Assembly: GCF_030160075.1 (NCBI RefSeq)
Contig: NZ_BSNQ01000002.1
Span: 62,001 to 126,000 of the forward strand
Direction: 5' to 3'
DNA: 64,000 bases
From: Dyella lipolytica
Lineage (GTDB): Bacteria; Pseudomonadota; Gammaproteobacteria; Xanthomonadales; Rhodanobacteraceae
Positions within the stretch are counted from its first letter, which is position 1; each line of letters starts with the position of its first letter. This document shows, piece after piece, positions 44,301-50,784 of this stretch. The notes under the pieces are model-generated. The model had not been told where the DNA came from. It saw only the letters and a list, made by a program, of their open reading frames with translations, and searched no databases. The position numbers were made by a program, and so were the translations under genes.

Positions 44301-44547
44301 GCTGGTGGCGATGGGCGCCGCGTTGCCGCTGGCGATTGGTTTCGGCATCGGTTCGGAAATGCGCCAGCCGTTGGGTATCGCGATTCTCGGCGGCTTGTTC
44401 GTGTCGCAGCTGCTGACGCTGCTGAGTACGCCGGCGATTTATTTGTGGCAACACGATCGTCGCGAACGGAAGGCGGCACGCAAGGCGCGGCGCGCGGAAA
44501 AGCGACGTTTACGCCAGCTGGGCAAGCGGATCACGGCTGCCAACTGA
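41386..44547 (+). CDS. RND efflux permease (MdtB/MuxB-like), first of a tandem pair
   Basis: Inner-membrane drug/proton antiporter of 1053 residues: TM1 IRRPIGTSLLAIGLTIAGFCAYLLLG, the porter entrance PSLDFPGLVVIAQYPGADAQTMA, TM4 proton relay Asp400-Asp401 in GFVVDDAIVVIEN, and the C-terminal half GILYESLIHPLTILSTLPAAGMGAFLAML and RFRPITMTTLVAMG. It is most like the MdtB/MdtC and MuxB/MuxC permeases that act as mixed trimers with a shared adapter. No adapter or outer-membrane gene is adjacent, so those partners must be elsewhere. Its start overlaps the leader ORF at 41291. It follows btuB by 235 bp. Confidence 0.93.
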   Translation: MSVFAPIIRRPIGTSLLAIGLTIAGFCAYLLLGVAALPSLDFPGLVVIAQYPGADAQTMAATVVAPLERQLGRIPGIQQMTSDSNAGGTQIQILFDFGRNADKAARDVQAAINAAQPDLPAAMQPPQYFKFDTASIPVLLISLTSTGMPPDKLYDLTDTLLKPAVAQIPGVAQVQVFGGTPHAVRVTLNNGALTAKGLTANDVANTLRAANVTSPQGILSDGRTQMTVTANDALHTPQDFGALVIANKKGVPVHLSDVATITSGQQDEYQAAWFNGQRAVSMQISKRPEANSVQLVQDIRNRLPGLRNLVPADVQITPIFDLTQGTKSALHEVEIALLLSIVMVALVMLVFLRRLRPMLIAMLSVPLSLAGAFVVMYTLGFTLNTLSLIALVLCIGFVVDDAIVVIENIVRHMEHGMQSLDAALLGVREIGFTVISITVSLVAVFAPMVFGNNTLVMLMREFSVTLIATIVISALVSLTLTPALCGRYLLEEKAERKPSRLEALAERFDNGMLHIYRRGLDWAMHHRRIMRWQPLILLLLTVGLAVVVAKTAGGGIMPKEDTGMLIAQMTADANISPTKMAERTKAVAAIMQADPAVVDVTTILGGNNNNGAVGNESTLFVDLKPLGRHPGERPDSLEKVIERLDKQYKNLPDMKVTMRALQFLGGGNNKGGGEYAFDLDSTTGTLLQPPTLRLAQVMRKMKQFKDVTTSYDSIGKQQLLEVDRNAASRLQVGMGAIDQALTNAFSQAPVSVIYSDINQYRVVLTAGNADRLSPDTLLNTYVRNAQGKMIPLSAMARIKPYIAPVEVQHFNQVESSTISYNLAEGVTQADGLKYIDQAMFAAQLPSGVTKRYTGDNQKLMEALENALIVFAAVILVMYIVLGILYESLIHPLTILSTLPAAGMGAFLAMLITHTQLTIMSVIAVLMLIGIVKKNAILMVDFALVAERDGGLTPPEAIREAALVRFRPITMTTLVAMGAALPLAIGFGIGSEMRQPLGIAILGGLFVSQLLTLLSTPAIYLWQHDRRERKAARKARRAEKRRLRQLGKRITAAN

Positions 44548-44550
44548 ACA

Positions 44551-44586
44551 TGCTCGTCGTCTCGGCCGACGCTGGGATGACGAGCA
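44551..44586. repeat. Imperfect hairpin repeat between the tandem RND genes
   Basis: TGCTCGTC / GACGAGCA outer arms with an inner stem TCTCGGC / GCTGGGA containing two G-U pairs and a CGAC loop, 4 bp after the first permease stop. The same position and related sequence (TCGTC, then TCGGC or CCGGC) as the perfect hairpin at 41164-41195 indicate a shared repeat family. Confidence 0.55.
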
Positions 44587-44642
44587 AGAAGTGCGGGTGC
44601 AAAGGGAACCAAAACGCCCGTCTGTGGACCATTACCTATCCA

Positions 44643-44681
44643 CATGCCTTCTGGCATGGGCGGACTTCAGGCACATTTGCG
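44643..44681 (+). promoter_or_regulatory. Conserved box upstream of the second leader/RND unit
   Basis: Second copy of the 39-bp segment at 41223-41261 (34 of 39 identical). In this copy ATGCC-TTCT-GGCAT also forms a short hairpin. The distance to the leader ATG is nearly the same in both copies. Confidence 0.55.
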
Positions 44682-44709
44682 AGAGCGCCCGTGCGCGTAT
44701 GAAGTGTTT

Positions 44710-44796
44710 ATGGATATGCCCTCGTTTTCATGCAGCCTCTGCGCCCGGAATCCACGGGGCTTTGCTTGCGCCTACCTGACGAGGGTGCGGGGGTAA
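44710..44796 (+). CDS. Short cysteine-containing leader ORF before the second RND permease
   Basis: A 28-codon ORF: MDMPSFSCSLCARNPRGFAC, then AYLTRVRG and TAA. A GAAGTG ribosome site lies four bases before the ATG. The stop is four bases before the permease ATG at 44801. It shares the MDMP start and three cysteines with the leader at 41291, although the rest has diverged, which suggests that the leader was duplicated with the pump and kept. Confidence 0.55.
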   Translation: MDMPSFSCSLCARNPRGFACAYLTRVRG

Positions 44797-44800
44797 TCGC

Positions 44801-47800
44801 ATGAATATCTTCGAGCCCATCATCCGGCGCCCCGTGGGAACCTCGTTGCTGGCGATCGGGCTGGTCATTGCCGGGTTCTGCGCCTATCTGTTGCTTGGTC
44901 TGGCGGCGTTCCCCTCGATTGAATTTCCCGGCGTGGCGGTATTCGCGCAACTTCCCGGCGCCAGCGCGCAGACCATGGCAACGACGGTGGTCGCACCGCT
45001 GGAGCGTCAGCTCGGACGCATTCCCGGTATTCAGGAAATGGACTCCGACACCACGCAAGGCGGCACGCAGATCCAGATCCTGTTCGACGTCGGCCGCAAC
45101 CCCGACAAGGCGGCACGCGATGTGCAGGCGGCGATCAATGCCGCGGCACCGGATCTGCCGGCCGAAATGGCGCTGTCGCCGCCGCAATACTTCAAATTCG
45201 ATACCTCGCAGATTCCAGTGTTGCTGATTTCGCTGACCTCCACCAGCATGCCGCCGGACAAACTTTACGATCTGGCCGACACACTAGTGAGGCCAGCGGT
45301 ATCGCAAATTACCGGCGTGGCGCAGGTGCAGCTGAATGGAGGTGCGCCGCATGCGATACGCGTGTCGCTGAACAATGGCGCGCTGACTGCGAAGGGTTTG
45401 ACGGCGAACGATGTAGCCAATGCGCTGCGCGCTGCGAACGTCACCTCGCCGCAAGGCATATTGAGCGACGGCCGCACGCAGATGACCGTCACGGCCAACG
45501 ATGCGCTGCATACGGCGAACGATTTTGGCTCGCTGGTGATCGCCAACAAGAAAGGCGTACCGGTCTATCTCTCCGACGTGGCGACGGTCACCAACGGTCA
45601 GCAGGACACCTATCAGGCGGCGTGGTTCAACGATCAGCGCGCCGTCACCATGGCGGTCAACAAGCGCCCCGAGGCCAACTCGGTGCAACTGGTGCAACAG
45701 ATCCGCGAGACCATTCCACGGCTGCGCGCCCTGGTGCCGGCCGACGTGCAGATCACGCCGATCTTCGATCTGACACTGTCCACCAAGTCGGCGTTGCACG
45801 AAGTGGAAATCGCACTGTTGATCAGCATCGCGATGGTGGCGCTGGTGATGCTGGTGTTTCTGCGTCGCACGCGCCCCACGATAATCGCGATGTTCAGCGT
45901 ACCGCTTTCGCTCGCCGGCGCGTTCGTGCTGATGTATGCCTTGGGCTTCACTCTCAATACGCTGTCGTTGATCGCGCTGGTGCTGTGCATCGGCTTTGTG
46001 GTGGACGACGCCATCGTGGTGATCGAAAACATTTTCCGTCACATGGAGCAGGGCGCCAGTCGGTTGGATGCCGCGTTGGTCGGCGTGCGGGAGATCGGCT
46101 TTACCGTCATCTCGATCACGCTTTCGCTGGTCGCGGTGTTCGCGCCGATGGTGTTCGGCAACAACACGCTGGTGATGCTGATGCGTGAGTTCTCGGTCAC
46201 GCTGATCGCGACGATCGTGATTTCCGCGGTGGTTTCGCTGACGCTGACGCCGGCGCTTTGCGGTCACTATCTCATCGAAGAAAAGCCTGGCGTGAACAAA
46301 CCGGGCAAGCTTGAAGCGACCGTCGCGCGCTTCGACCGCTGGCTGCTGCATATCTACGAACGCGGTCTGGATTGGGCCATGCACCATCGCCGCGTGATGC
46401 GCTGGCAGCCGTTGATCCTGCTGGTGTTGACCATCGCCGTGGCGATGGCCGTCGCCAAGACAGCCGGCGGCGCGGTGATGCCCAAGAGCGACACCGGCAT
46501 GCTGCAGGCGACCATGACCGCCGATGCAAACATCTCGCCGGATCTGCTCGCCAAGCGTGCGCAAGCGGTCTACGCCGTCATGCTGGCCGATCCCGCCGTG
46601 CTCGACGTCGCCACGTTCCTCGGCGGCAATAACACCAACGGCGCGGTGGGCAATCAGGCGTCGTTCTTCGTCGACCTCAAACCGTTGGGCAGCGGACCTG
46701 GCCAGCGGCATGACTCGATGGATAAAGTGATTGCGCGGTTCACCAAACAATATAAAAAGCTGGCCGACGTGGATGTCGTCGTCACCAGCCTGGGCTTTTT
46801 CGACGATGGCGGCGGCACCAAGGCCAAAGGCCAATACGCTTTCGACCTGACCGACACCAATGGCGGCTCGCTACAGGAGCCCACGCTGCGGCTGGCGCAA
46901 GTGATGCGCAAGATGAAGCAATTCCGCGATGTCAGTACCAGCTTCGACAGCATCGGCAAGCAGCAGATGCTGGAGATCGACCGCAACGCTGCGGCCCGTA
47001 TGCAAGTGAATATGGGACAGGTCGACCAGGTTTTATTCGATGCGTACGGCCAGACGCCGGTCTCGGTGATCTATTCCGACATCAACCAGTACCAGGTGAT
47101 ACTGACGGCCGACAACGCCGGCTCGCTCAGTCCGGATACGCTGTTGAACATGTATGTGCGCAATACCCAGAACAAGATGGTGCCGCTGTCGGCCATTGCG
47201 CACATCAAACCATTCATTGCACCGGTGGAGGTGCAACATTTCAATCAGCTCGAATCGTCGGCGCTCAACTACAACCTGGCCGATGGCGTCACGCAGGCAG
47301 ACGGCCTGAAGCTGATCGATCAAGCCATGTTCGCTGCGCAGCTGCCGCCGGGCGTGGGCAAGAAATTCACCGGCGACAACCAGAAGCTGGTTCAGGCAGC
47401 CACCAATGCCGCCATCATGTTCATCGCCGTGATCCTTGTGATGTATGTCGTGCTCGGCATTCTTTACGAGAGCCTGATCCATCCGCTGACGATTCTCTCC
47501 ACGCTACCCGCCGCGGGCATGGGCGCTTTTCTCGCCATGCTGATTACGCATACGCAGCTCACCACCATGTCGGTGATCGCGGTACTGATGCTGATCGGCA
47601 TCGTGAAGAAGAACGCGATCCTGATGGTGGACTTTGCGCTGGTCGCCGAGCGCGAACACGGCCGCGCGCCGCCGGATGCCATTCGCGAGGCAGCGCTGGT
47701 GCGCTTTCGCCCCATCACCATGACAACGCTAGTGGCGATGGGTGCTGCGCTGCCGTTGGCGATCGGTTTCGGTATCGGCTCGGAAATGCGCCAGCCGTTA

Positions 47801-47971
47801 GGTATTGCGATTCTTGGCGGGTTGTTCGTGTCCCAGTTGCTGACGCTGCTGAGCACCCCGGCTATTTATCTGTGGCAACACGATCGCCGCGAACGGAAAG
47901 CGGCGCGTAAATTGCGCAAGGCCGAGAAACAGCGCTTGCGTGCGATCGGCAAACAAATCAGCGTGACTTAG
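44801..47971 (+). CDS. RND efflux permease (MdtC/MuxC-like), second of a tandem pair
   Basis: 1056 residues, closely similar along its whole length to the permease at 41386 (same TM1 IRRPVGTSLLAIGLVIAGFC, proton relay Asp402-Asp403 in GFVVDDAIVVIEN, same C-terminus QHDRRERKAARK). The two are a tandem duplication that has since diverged, mostly in the central porter region (around 46590-46850). Two different permeases without a local adapter fit a heterotrimeric MdtBC/MuxBC-type pump. Preceded by its own copy of the box and leader. Confidence 0.93.
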   Translation: MNIFEPIIRRPVGTSLLAIGLVIAGFCAYLLLGLAAFPSIEFPGVAVFAQLPGASAQTMATTVVAPLERQLGRIPGIQEMDSDTTQGGTQIQILFDVGRNPDKAARDVQAAINAAAPDLPAEMALSPPQYFKFDTSQIPVLLISLTSTSMPPDKLYDLADTLVRPAVSQITGVAQVQLNGGAPHAIRVSLNNGALTAKGLTANDVANALRAANVTSPQGILSDGRTQMTVTANDALHTANDFGSLVIANKKGVPVYLSDVATVTNGQQDTYQAAWFNDQRAVTMAVNKRPEANSVQLVQQIRETIPRLRALVPADVQITPIFDLTLSTKSALHEVEIALLISIAMVALVMLVFLRRTRPTIIAMFSVPLSLAGAFVLMYALGFTLNTLSLIALVLCIGFVVDDAIVVIENIFRHMEQGASRLDAALVGVREIGFTVISITLSLVAVFAPMVFGNNTLVMLMREFSVTLIATIVISAVVSLTLTPALCGHYLIEEKPGVNKPGKLEATVARFDRWLLHIYERGLDWAMHHRRVMRWQPLILLVLTIAVAMAVAKTAGGAVMPKSDTGMLQATMTADANISPDLLAKRAQAVYAVMLADPAVLDVATFLGGNNTNGAVGNQASFFVDLKPLGSGPGQRHDSMDKVIARFTKQYKKLADVDVVVTSLGFFDDGGGTKAKGQYAFDLTDTNGGSLQEPTLRLAQVMRKMKQFRDVSTSFDSIGKQQMLEIDRNAAARMQVNMGQVDQVLFDAYGQTPVSVIYSDINQYQVILTADNAGSLSPDTLLNMYVRNTQNKMVPLSAIAHIKPFIAPVEVQHFNQLESSALNYNLADGVTQADGLKLIDQAMFAAQLPPGVGKKFTGDNQKLVQAATNAAIMFIAVILVMYVVLGILYESLIHPLTILSTLPAAGMGAFLAMLITHTQLTTMSVIAVLMLIGIVKKNAILMVDFALVAEREHGRAPPDAIREAALVRFRPITMTTLVAMGAALPLAIGFGIGSEMRQPLGIAILGGLFVSQLLTLLSTPAIYLWQHDRRERKAARKLRKAEKQRLRAIGKQISVT

Positions 47972-48037
47972 CGGGCGTCGCGCGCCGCGCGCGGTTATGT
48001 GACACTTGCCGCAGGATGCGAACAGGGGCACACCGAC

Positions 48038-48331
48038 ATGCAGTTTCTGACGCTAGAGCAATTCGCGACACGACTCAATGAGAACTTCTCCGTGGATGTG
48101 GATCAAGGGCGGACGCCGTTCACCCTGGTAGAAGCAAAGCCACTACCGGTTCACGAATTTCACGGCATGATGCGCGCACCTTTTTCTCTGCTGTTCCACA
48201 ACGCATCGCCGGTTCTGTTTCCCCAGCGCATTTATCAGATGGGAAATCCGGGCATAGGCGAGTTCGGCATTTTTCTGGTGCCGGTCGCACGCAATCAGGA
48301 TGGATTCCTTTACCAGGCCGTCTTCAACTAA
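48038..48331 (+). CDS. DUF6916-like small protein next to tail-collar genes
   Basis: A 97-residue protein: MQFLTLEQFATRLNENFSVD, then FTLVEAKPLP and APFSLLFHNASPVLFPQRIYQMGNPGIGEFGIFLVPVA. I recognise the pattern as that of a small family (DUF6916) repeatedly found next to tail-collar (MdpB-like) proteins; its role is unknown. It converges with the GNAT gene, with only 6 bp between the stops. The start at 48038 has GGGGC some bases upstream. Confidence 0.7.
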   Translation: MQFLTLEQFATRLNENFSVDVDQGRTPFTLVEAKPLPVHEFHGMMRAPFSLLFHNASPVLFPQRIYQMGNPGIGEFGIFLVPVARNQDGFLYQAVFN

Positions 48332-48337
48332 GCCCGC

Positions 48338-48892
48338 TCACGCCGACGCGTTCGTCCAGCGCATGCTGATGTACGTGTTTTCGCGCGCCACGTCGGCGAA
48401 TCCGTGCCTGACGTAGAGCCGGTGCGCGGAGTGGTTGTGTTCGTATACGTGCAAATCGATGCCTGCGGCACCGGTCTGTCGCACCTGTGCCTGGGTCCAG
48501 TCGAGCAAGGCGCTGCCGACGCCGCGGCCTCGCCAATCGGGTTCCATCGCAATATCGATGATCCGGTAATACGGCAGTCCGCGTAACAGGTAATAACGGC
48601 CGACAGTACGTCCGTCGTGCTCGACGATCCAGAAATCCGTCGAGGCGTAATGCGTAACGTAATGGCTGTGCTGAAGCGCGAACTGGCTATCCAGAAACGT
48701 CTGCTTGAAGCCATCCGGCCAGTCGACCTGCGCCAGCTCGGCGGCGCGCACCGTGCCGTAAAGCTTTCGAAGATAGGGCAGGTCATCGTCGCGGGCTGCG
48801 CGCAAGCGCAACCCGCCTGCCTGCCATGGCGCGTTGTAAGAAGTCTCCGCACGCGCCGGCGGAAAAGCGAGGGGTTCGCCTATGGCTGGCAT
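48338..48892 (-). CDS. GNAT-family N-acetyltransferase, last gene of the tail-collar operon
   Basis: 184 residues from the ATG at 48892. Motif A is IIDIAMEPDWRGRGVGSALLDWTQAQVRQ and motif B LHVYEHNHSAHRLYVRHGFADV; both are intact. The ATG overlaps the stop of the preceding collar gene (TGATG), so it is translationally coupled. Acetyltransferases are often found at the end of this kind of collar operon, which suggests modification of the collar proteins or their ligand, as inference. Confidence 0.87.
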   Translation of the reverse strand: MPAIGEPLAFPPARAETSYNAPWQAGGLRLRAARDDDLPYLRKLYGTVRAAELAQVDWPDGFKQTFLDSQFALQHSHYVTHYASTDFWIVEHDGRTVGRYYLLRGLPYYRIIDIAMEPDWRGRGVGSALLDWTQAQVRQTGAAGIDLHVYEHNHSAHRLYVRHGFADVARENTYISMRWTNASA

Positions 48893-49428
48893 CAACCGAA
48901 CGATGGATAGACGCCGTACAACGCGATGCCATAGGTGATCGCCAGCGCTGGCTGACGATTCTCATGCGGCTGGTTTTGTCCCGTCGCCGTCGACATGTTC
49001 GGCGAAAAGGTGGTGTTGGGATTGGTGCCGGCCGCTGGAAAAGGCGAGGCTTGAAGCGGTATCAGCAGCGCGTTGCCTGGCGAGGGCTTGTTGCTGCGCT
49101 TGGTTGCATCGGCTTGGTTGTACAGCAGAAACCCATGGTTGTGCCGCGGCATTTCGTTGCCGGTAAGGGTGACGCTGGGATCACCAAAGGGCTCGCCGAT
49201 ATCGCGCTGCGTCAGGCCAATACCTGCGCCTTGGTTGCATGCGGCGCGACTTACCAGGTTGGGTATCTGGAACGTCGATGTGCCATTACCGCCGTAGGTC
49301 GTACCGAGCAGCGAGAACAAGGCGGTGTTCTGCTGGATGCTGAAGGTAGCACCGTTGCATAGCGCCCATTGGTAAGGGGCGAAGTTGAAGCCGAATAATT
49401 GGATTTCACCAACAAAAGGCATTGTCAT
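48892..49428 (-). CDS. Phage-tail-collar-like (MdpB family) protein 1
   Basis: 178 residues from the ATG at 49428 (GGAGC upstream). The N-terminal Tail Collar domain reads MTMPFVGEIQLFGFNFAP, ALCNGATFSIQQNTALFSLLGTTYGGNGTSTFQIPNL; the C-terminus ends ALAITYGIALYGVYPSFG. No signal peptide. Related to the microcystin-dependent protein MdpB, whose function is not settled. One of three paralogues in a row, each about 178 residues, with no other phage gene nearby. Confidence 0.88.
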   Translation of the reverse strand: MTMPFVGEIQLFGFNFAPYQWALCNGATFSIQQNTALFSLLGTTYGGNGTSTFQIPNLVSRAACNQGAGIGLTQRDIGEPFGDPSVTLTGNEMPRHNHGFLLYNQADATKRSNKPSPGNALLIPLQASPFPAAGTNPNTTFSPNMSTATGQNQPHENRQPALAITYGIALYGVYPSFG

Positions 49429-49483
49429 GATGCGCTCCGGCGATGGGGGCGGTGATGAAGTTGCGGCATGTCCTTGCTCGGTA

Positions 49484-50017
49484 TCAACCTTGCGAGGGAA
49501 AAATGCCTGCAAAGGCGATGCAGTACGACACCGTCAACGTTGGCATGGTGTTTTCGTGCGGCAGACTGCCACCCTGAGTGCTCACGGCAGCGGCGGCCAT
49601 CGTGAAATTGGTGGCACCGGTCAGATCCGTGGCGTACATCGTGTCGGTGTTGGTCAACGCACCCGGCATCACCGTGTTGCCTGGCGTGCCGGTACTGACG
49701 TTATTGGTGGTTGCATTGAGCGTATGCGTATGCAGCGGCATCTGCTGTGTCGTCAATGTGACACTTTCGGTACCACCGACTTCGCCTATTACGCGCGGCG
49801 TGAGGCCAAGGCCGGTGCCTTGATGCAGCGGTATCTGGCCACGCATGTCCGGCATGGCGAACGTATTGACACCGTCGCCGCCGTAGGTCGTGCCCAGCAA
49901 CGTGTACAGCGTTTGGTATGCCGAAATGGGTTGCAAGCTGCCGTCGCACGCCAACCAGCCGGTCGGAACGCGCGAAAAGCCGAACAGCCGGATTTCGCCC
50001 ACATAGGGGGTACTCAT
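49484..50017 (-). CDS. Phage-tail-collar-like (MdpB family) protein 2
   Basis: 177 residues, ATG at 50017 after AGGAGCC. MSTPYVGEIRLFGFSRVPTG, WLACDGSLQPISAYQTLYTLLGTTYGGDGVNTFAMPDMRGQIPLHQG is the best match of the three to the collar consensus (PxGWLxCDG, LLGTTYGGDG, PDxRG). The C-terminus is VSYCIAFAGIFPSQG. It starts 39 bp after collar protein 3 and ends 55 bp before collar protein 1. Confidence 0.9.
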   Translation of the reverse strand: MSTPYVGEIRLFGFSRVPTGWLACDGSLQPISAYQTLYTLLGTTYGGDGVNTFAMPDMRGQIPLHQGTGLGLTPRVIGEVGGTESVTLTTQQMPLHTHTLNATTNNVSTGTPGNTVMPGALTNTDTMYATDLTGATNFTMAAAAVSTQGGSLPHENTMPTLTVSYCIAFAGIFPSQG

Positions 50018-50056
50018 GAAAGGCTCCTCGTGAATGCCTGGATGGTCGCGAACGGA

Positions 50057-50590
50057 TCAGTTGCGCGACGGAAAAACGCCGGTCAATGCGATGTTGAAAT
50101 TGATAACGCGATACGGCTGCATGTTGGAATGTGGCTGACTGCCGCCTGCCGCTTGGAGCTGCGAAGCGGCGAGCGCTGTCACACCACTGCCACCATTTCC
50201 GTAAATCGACTCGCTCGACGGCACGCCGTAGATCGTGTTGGTCGGGTTACGGTCTTTGCCTGCCACGGTGGTGGCGTTGATGATGTGCGCGTGCTGGGGC
50301 AGCGTCGTGGGGTCGAGCACCACGTTTTCCACACCGAACTGCTGACCGATCTGATACCCCGGCGGCTGCCAACCCGGATCGACCGAATTGCCTGCACCCA
50401 TCGGTGTCCTGCCTCGTAGATCAGGCAGGCAAAACGTGGATACGCCATTGCCGCCGTAATACGTACCTATCAACGAGAACAAAGCCGCGTTCTGGTTGAT
50501 CGGCAAGGTTTGGCCGTTGCACAGCGCAAACCCGCGTTGAGCGAAATTGAAACCGGTGAGCATGATCTGCCCAATGAAGTACTCGGACAT
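50057..50590 (-). CDS. Phage-tail-collar-like (MdpB family) protein 3
   Basis: 177 residues from the ATG at 50590, with GGGGG upstream; the open frame to 50680 has no ribosome site. MSEYFIGQIMLTGFNFAQRG, FALCNGQTLPINQNAALFSLIGTYYGGNGVSTFCLPDLRGRTPMG gives the collar motifs; the C-terminus is VINFNIALTGVFPSRN. First gene of the four-gene operon. The 194-bp region to the divergent autotransporter gene must hold both promoters. Confidence 0.9.
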   Translation of the reverse strand: MSEYFIGQIMLTGFNFAQRGFALCNGQTLPINQNAALFSLIGTYYGGNGVSTFCLPDLRGRTPMGAGNSVDPGWQPPGYQIGQQFGVENVVLDPTTLPQHAHIINATTVAGKDRNPTNTIYGVPSSESIYGNGGSGVTALAASQLQAAGGSQPHSNMQPYRVINFNIALTGVFPSRN

Positions 50591-50784
50591 CGTTTTGACC
50601 CCCTGTGGCGATGAATGACGGCCTGCCGCCTTTTCTGCCTTCACGCGAGCGTCACATAGCTCACGCCCTGTCAACAACATATCGCGAACGGTGCTACAGT
50701 CCGGTCCTGCTTTGCGGACTGGTTCACACTTATCGCGCGGAGCGCGCCTTTTGTAAATAGGCGCAACGACAGGGGGACAAAGGA

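Noticed and set aside
48892-50590. Prophage remnant
   Set aside because: Only collar-like proteins are present; no integrase, capsid, terminase, tail-tube or lysis gene and no att repeats were seen around them.
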